Positions 60,986 to 64,000 of a stretch of 64,000 nt of DNA are shown here, piece after piece (the stretch's first letter is position 1; each line of letters opens with the position of its first letter). The notes under the pieces are model-generated. The model saw only the letters and a program-made list of their open reading frames with translations, was not told where the DNA came from and searched no databases. This DNA comes from Thermococcus sp. SY098 (GTDB lineage: Archaea; Methanobacteriota_B; Thermococci; Thermococcales; Thermococcaceae). Made by a program: the position numbers and the translations under genes. The stretch covers positions 1,950,760 through 2,014,759 of the forward strand of contig NZ_CP141821.1 in NCBI RefSeq assembly GCF_035621495.1, read 5' to 3'.

Positions 60986-62698
60986 ATGCCGAAGTTTATA
61001 AAAGATGTTTCTATTGTTTTGGGTGGTGCAGCTGGACAGGGGATACAGACTGTTGAAGAAACCCTTACCAGAGTTCTAAAGCTCTCTGGTTACAACGTTT
61101 ATGCAAACAAAGAGTACATGTCCCGAGTAAGGGGAGGGGTGAACACCACGGAGATAAGGGTTTCATCAGAAAAAGTTAGGGCATTTGTCAGAAGAATAGA
61201 TATCTTAATACCTTTTAAGCGTGGGGTTCTACCATGGGTTGAAAAGAGAATATCAAAGAATACTGTTGTCCTTGGTGAAAAAGAAAACGTTGAAGAGGAA
61301 TTCTTAGAAAATGTAACCTTTATTGAGGTTCCATTGAGCAAAATATCTAAGGAGGTTGGAAGCTCTCTTTATCTAAACACCGTTGCTGCGGGTGTAATAG
61401 CGGGCCTTTTCCACGCTGACATCAAAGTTCTGGAGGAATATCTAAGAAAAAGATTTGGAGGCAAAGGGGAGGAAATTGTTGAGAAGAATATTGAAGCAGC
61501 CATAAGAGGATACACTCTGGGCAGAAAGCTGTGTGAGGAGAAAAAAGTGGAAATTGAAGTGTCCAAAGATGAGAGTGTCAAGGATGATATTCTTCTCAGC
61601 GGAACTGAAGCCATAGCCTTGGGAGCATTAGCTGGGGGAATGAACTTTCTCAGCTTCTACCCAATGTCACCCTCAACTGGAGTAGCTGTTTTCTTAGCGC
61701 AGCATGCAGAGGATTTTGAAATAATTGTTGAGCAGGTTGAAGATGAGATTTCTGCTATAAACATGGCTTTGGGTGCATGGTTTGCTGGAGCAAGGGCTAT
61801 GGTAACAACATCTGGTGGTGGCTTTGCTTTAATGACAGAGGCAATAAGCTTGGCAGGCATGGCCGAGAACCCCGTGGTTGTTCATCTTGCCCAAAGACCT
61901 GGTCCTGCCACTGGTCTGCCAACAAGAACAATGCAGGGCGACCTCAATCTGGCTTTGCATGCAGGTCATGGTGAATTTCCAAGAATCATCTTAGCACCGG
62001 GCACCATTGAGGAGGCATTCTACCTCACGGCAGAGGCATTCAACTTAGCCGATAAATATCAAGTTCCCGTTATAATAATGACCGATGAGTATCTTGTGGA
62101 CACTTACTACAACATCCCCGACATTGAATTCGACAGAATTAAAGTGGAAAAGTATGTGGTGGAGGCAGAAGAAGACTACAAAAGGTACAAGCTTACAGAA
62201 GATGGTATTTCTCCAAGGGCTATTCCAGGATATGGAAAGGGTATAGTAGTTGCCAATGGAAATGAGCATGATGAGTATGGGGATATAACTGAAGATGAAG
62301 AACTTTCAAGGATAATGCAGGAGAAAAGAGCCATAAGAAAGCTTGAAACCATTAAGAAAAGCGCAAAACTTCCAAAACTTATCGGGGATGAAAACGCCAG
62401 ATATCTCGTAATAGGCTGGGGATCAACCTTCCATGTAATAAGGGAAGCACTTGAGCAGCTTAATATAGATGATATCGCGTTTCTGCACTTCTCATGGGTG
62501 TATCCTCTCAGAGAGGATATCAGGGAAATGTTTGATGGAAGAGTGATCATTGACATTGAAAGCAATGTAACGGGTCAGTTTGCCCAGCTCCTGAAGAGAG
62601 AGCTCGGTGTTGAGGTTGATTATAAGATCCTCAAGTATGATGGAAGACCCTTTTCTGTTGAAGAAATCTGCAATGCCCTTAAGGGGGTGTTAAAATGA
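60986..62698 (+). CDS. korA: 2-Oxoacid:ferredoxin oxidoreductase, fused gamma-alpha subunit
   Basis: 570 residues. Residues 1-190 are the gamma domain (VLGGAAGQGIQTVEETL). From about 205 the alpha domain begins with the pyrimidine-binding FYPMSPSTGVA. With the beta subunit it oxidatively decarboxylates a 2-oxoacid such as 2-oxoglutarate to acyl-CoA, reducing ferredoxin. The two-subunit form differs from the four-subunit KGOR, VOR and POR of Pyrococcus. The ribosome binding site is GAGAGGGATTTGGT. Confidence 0.9.
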   Translation: MPKFIKDVSIVLGGAAGQGIQTVEETLTRVLKLSGYNVYANKEYMSRVRGGVNTTEIRVSSEKVRAFVRRIDILIPFKRGVLPWVEKRISKNTVVLGEKENVEEEFLENVTFIEVPLSKISKEVGSSLYLNTVAAGVIAGLFHADIKVLEEYLRKRFGGKGEEIVEKNIEAAIRGYTLGRKLCEEKKVEIEVSKDESVKDDILLSGTEAIALGALAGGMNFLSFYPMSPSTGVAVFLAQHAEDFEIIVEQVEDEISAINMALGAWFAGARAMVTTSGGGFALMTEAISLAGMAENPVVVHLAQRPGPATGLPTRTMQGDLNLALHAGHGEFPRIILAPGTIEEAFYLTAEAFNLADKYQVPVIIMTDEYLVDTYYNIPDIEFDRIKVEKYVVEAEEDYKRYKLTEDGISPRAIPGYGKGIVVANGNEHDEYGDITEDEELSRIMQEKRAIRKLETIKKSAKLPKLIGDENARYLVIGWGSTFHVIREALEQLNIDDIAFLHFSWVYPLREDIREMFDGRVIIDIESNVTGQFAQLLKRELGVEVDYKILKYDGRPFSVEEICNALKGVLK

Positions 62699-63570
62699 AT
62701 TTAGACCCAAAAATTTTTGAGCCTAAAAGACCGGGGAGTCAAGATGTTGCATGGTGCCCCGGGTGTGGAAACTTTGGAATTAGGAATATCCTGAAGAGAG
62801 CTTTTGTTGAGCTTGGGCTAAATCCTTGGGAGGTTGTTATCATCAGTGGTATAGGGCAGGCAGCCAAGATGCCTCACTACATCAATGTTCATGGCTACCA
62901 CACCCTCCATGGAAGGGCAATCCCAATCGCAACTGCAGTTAAGGCATCAAACCCCGAGCTTACAGTCATAGCTGAAGGCGGAGATGGAGATATGTATGCT
63001 GAAGGCGGGAACCACTTGATTCATGCAATAAGAAGAAACCCAAACATAACGGTCCTCATACACGACAACCAGATTTATGGTTTGACAAAGGGACAGGCAT
63101 CCCCAACTACAATGCTTGGAATGAAAACTCCGACACAGCCCTGGGGTGTTTTTGAAGAACCCTTCAACCCAATTGCCCTCGCTGTGGCTCTCAATGCTTC
63201 ATTTGTTGCAAGAACGTTCATGGGGTACTTCAAGGAAAGCGTGGAAATTATAAAGGAGGCAATTCAGCATAAAGGTCTTGCTATAGTTGACATACTCCAT
63301 CCATGTGTGAGCTTCAATAAATTAAACACCTACACTTGGTACAGGGAGCATACATACTGGATGAAAGATCATGATCCATATGATAGAGAGGAGGCTTTTA
63401 AGAGGGCAATTGAAAAAGATCCCTTGCCCCTGGGCATCTTTTATATAAATAAAAGACCAACGTTTGAGGAAATGTCCCCTGCATATAAAAAGGATAAAAC
63501 CCCGCTGTGGAAGAGGGTTCCGAAGGTTGAAGAAATAAAAAGAATTTTGGATTTAAAGAGGAGGTTTTGA
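62695..63570 (+). CDS. korB: 2-Oxoacid:ferredoxin oxidoreductase, beta subunit
   Basis: 291 residues. CPGCG gives C21 and C24; the TPP-binding GDGDMYAEGGNH starts at 97; a late cysteine C204 is in HPCVSFN. The position of the third cluster cysteine (GIGCS in related enzymes) reads GIGQA, with Q55. The start overlaps the alpha stop by 4 nt. The substrate is probably 2-oxoglutarate or a broad range of 2-oxoacids. Confidence 0.9.
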   Translation: MNLDPKIFEPKRPGSQDVAWCPGCGNFGIRNILKRAFVELGLNPWEVVIISGIGQAAKMPHYINVHGYHTLHGRAIPIATAVKASNPELTVIAEGGDGDMYAEGGNHLIHAIRRNPNITVLIHDNQIYGLTKGQASPTTMLGMKTPTQPWGVFEEPFNPIALAVALNASFVARTFMGYFKESVEIIKEAIQHKGLAIVDILHPCVSFNKLNTYTWYREHTYWMKDHDPYDREEAFKRAIEKDPLPLGIFYINKRPTFEEMSPAYKKDKTPLWKRVPKVEEIKRILDLKRRF

Positions 63571-63571
63571 A

Positions 63572-64000
63572 ATGGTAAAAGTTGGCGACACTGCTCCCGA
63601 TTTTAGTCTAAAGGATCAAAATGGAGAAGAATTTAAGCTATCGGACTATAGGGGAAAGAAAGTTCTGCTTTCCTTTCACCCCCTTGCATGGACGAGCATC
63701 TGTGCTCAGCAGATGAAAGACTTAGAGAGAAATTACAAGCGTTTTGAAGAGCTAAATGTGGTTCCAGTAGGAATAAGTGTTGATTCAGTTCCATGTAAGA
63801 AAGCATGGGCTGATCACTTAGGACTAAGAAAACTGAGGATTTTATCGGACTTCTGGCCTCATGGGAAAGTTGCTAAGCTTTACGGAGTCTTTAGAGAGAG
63901 CAATGGCTTTTCTGAGAGAGCAAATATAATAGTGGACGAAGAGGGGAAGATAGTGTTTGTCAAGGTATATCCTATCAGGGAGTTGCCTGACATTGAGGAG
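63572..64000 (+). CDS. Peroxiredoxin (AhpC/TSA family), 3' end missing
   Basis: 143 codons are present before the window edge. The active-site motif is HPLAWTSIC, which fits P-x3-T-x2-C with the peroxidatic cysteine near residue 48. Another cysteine follows in SVDSVPCKKAW. ATG 63572 lies 1 nt after the korB stop behind GAGGTTTTGA, so it belongs to the 2-oxoacid oxidoreductase operon. It may protect that oxygen-sensitive enzyme; this is inference. Confidence 0.85.
   Translation, partial: MVKVGDTAPDFSLKDQNGEEFKLSDYRGKKVLLSFHPLAWTSICAQQMKDLERNYKRFEELNVVPVGISVDSVPCKKAWADHLGLRKLRILSDFWPHGKVAKLYGVFRESNGFSERANIIVDEEGKIVFVKVYPIRELPDIEE

Noticed and set aside
1-64000. Mobile elements, CRISPR or defence islands
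   Set aside because: No transposase, integrase, spaced direct-repeat array, att-like repeat or restriction gene was seen; the two VapBC pairs are the only defence-type modules.

Overview
The window is chromosomal DNA of a hyperthermophilic euryarchaeon of the order Thermococcales, most likely a low-GC Thermococcus. The reasons are the archaeal information-processing genes (PCNA, GINS, TFS, LSm, L37e, L35Ae, pelota, archaeal GlyRS and Trm1), Thermococcus-style GGTG/GAGGTG ribosome binding sites, AT-rich TATA promoters, very dense packing with 1-44 nt gene overlaps, VapBC modules, and secreted proteins with class III or CGP-CTERM-like signals. I see no rRNA, tRNA, CRISPR array, insertion sequence or prophage. 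No gap between genes exceeds about 270 bases.

Layout. 1-6350: a disaccharide locus, with a GH65 phosphorylase (cut by the window edge), beta-phosphoglucomutase and a TrmB-family regulator on the minus strand, divergent from a complete binding-protein sugar ABC transporter. This matches the archaeal kojibiose pathway type. 6389-9627: a tRNA G10 methyltransferase and an ArsA/Get3-like ATPase operon. 9680-16630: CstA, a biotinylated OadA-type carboxyltransferase, archaeal class I fructose-bisphosphate aldolase, biotin-protein ligase and a GltPh-type transporter. 16746-22189: a duplicated cell-surface protein, AlaX, two small conserved proteins, GlyRS, LSm and L37e. 22263-32956: a one-component regulator built on a substrate-binding-protein fold, MATE, two VapBC pairs, a ferritin-VIT1 fusion, Trm1, L35Ae, prolidase, pelota, and an AIR-synthase-like/PP-loop ATPase pair.

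33228-45563: FeoAB with a FeS winged-helix FeoC-like protein, a sugar-phosphate nucleotidyltransferase with a Cys tail, diadenylate cyclase, UbiX-Lrp-CYTH, a pilin-like protein, a secreted GH114-like protein, a YchF-type GTPase, a frameshifted M29 aminopeptidase, CorA, an aspartate racemase-like enzyme and a cobalamin adenosyltransferase. 45717-54503: a large secreted OB-fold/CARDB protein, TldD/TldE, ASCH, HAD, DUF3783, Sir2 and SHMT. 54597-64000: a lipid- or membrane-anchored surface protein, the TFS-small ORF-PCNA-GINS replication/transcription operon, an orphan molybdopterin oxidoreductase, and a redox block (Prx6-type peroxiredoxin, rubrerythrin-like protein, two-subunit 2-oxoacid:ferredoxin oxidoreductase, second peroxiredoxin running off the end).

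How it fits together: the genes suit a heterotroph that imports di- and oligosaccharides, splits them phosphorolytically into glycolysis, oxidises 2-oxoacids with ferredoxin, takes up ferrous iron through Feo and holds it with ferritin-like proteins. It detoxifies peroxide without catalase. Most genes are ordinary for the group. The items that most deserve a second look are the AIRS/PP-loop pair, the ArsA-DUF59-membrane operon, the SBP-fold regulator, the A-run frameshift in the M29 peptidase, the KorB lacking one cysteine ligand, the 57-residue ORF between TFS and PCNA, and several perfect operator-like palindromes. All start sites were chosen by ribosome binding site. In many genes the GTG inside the Shine-Dalgarno sequence is in frame, so callers may extend the gene by three codons.
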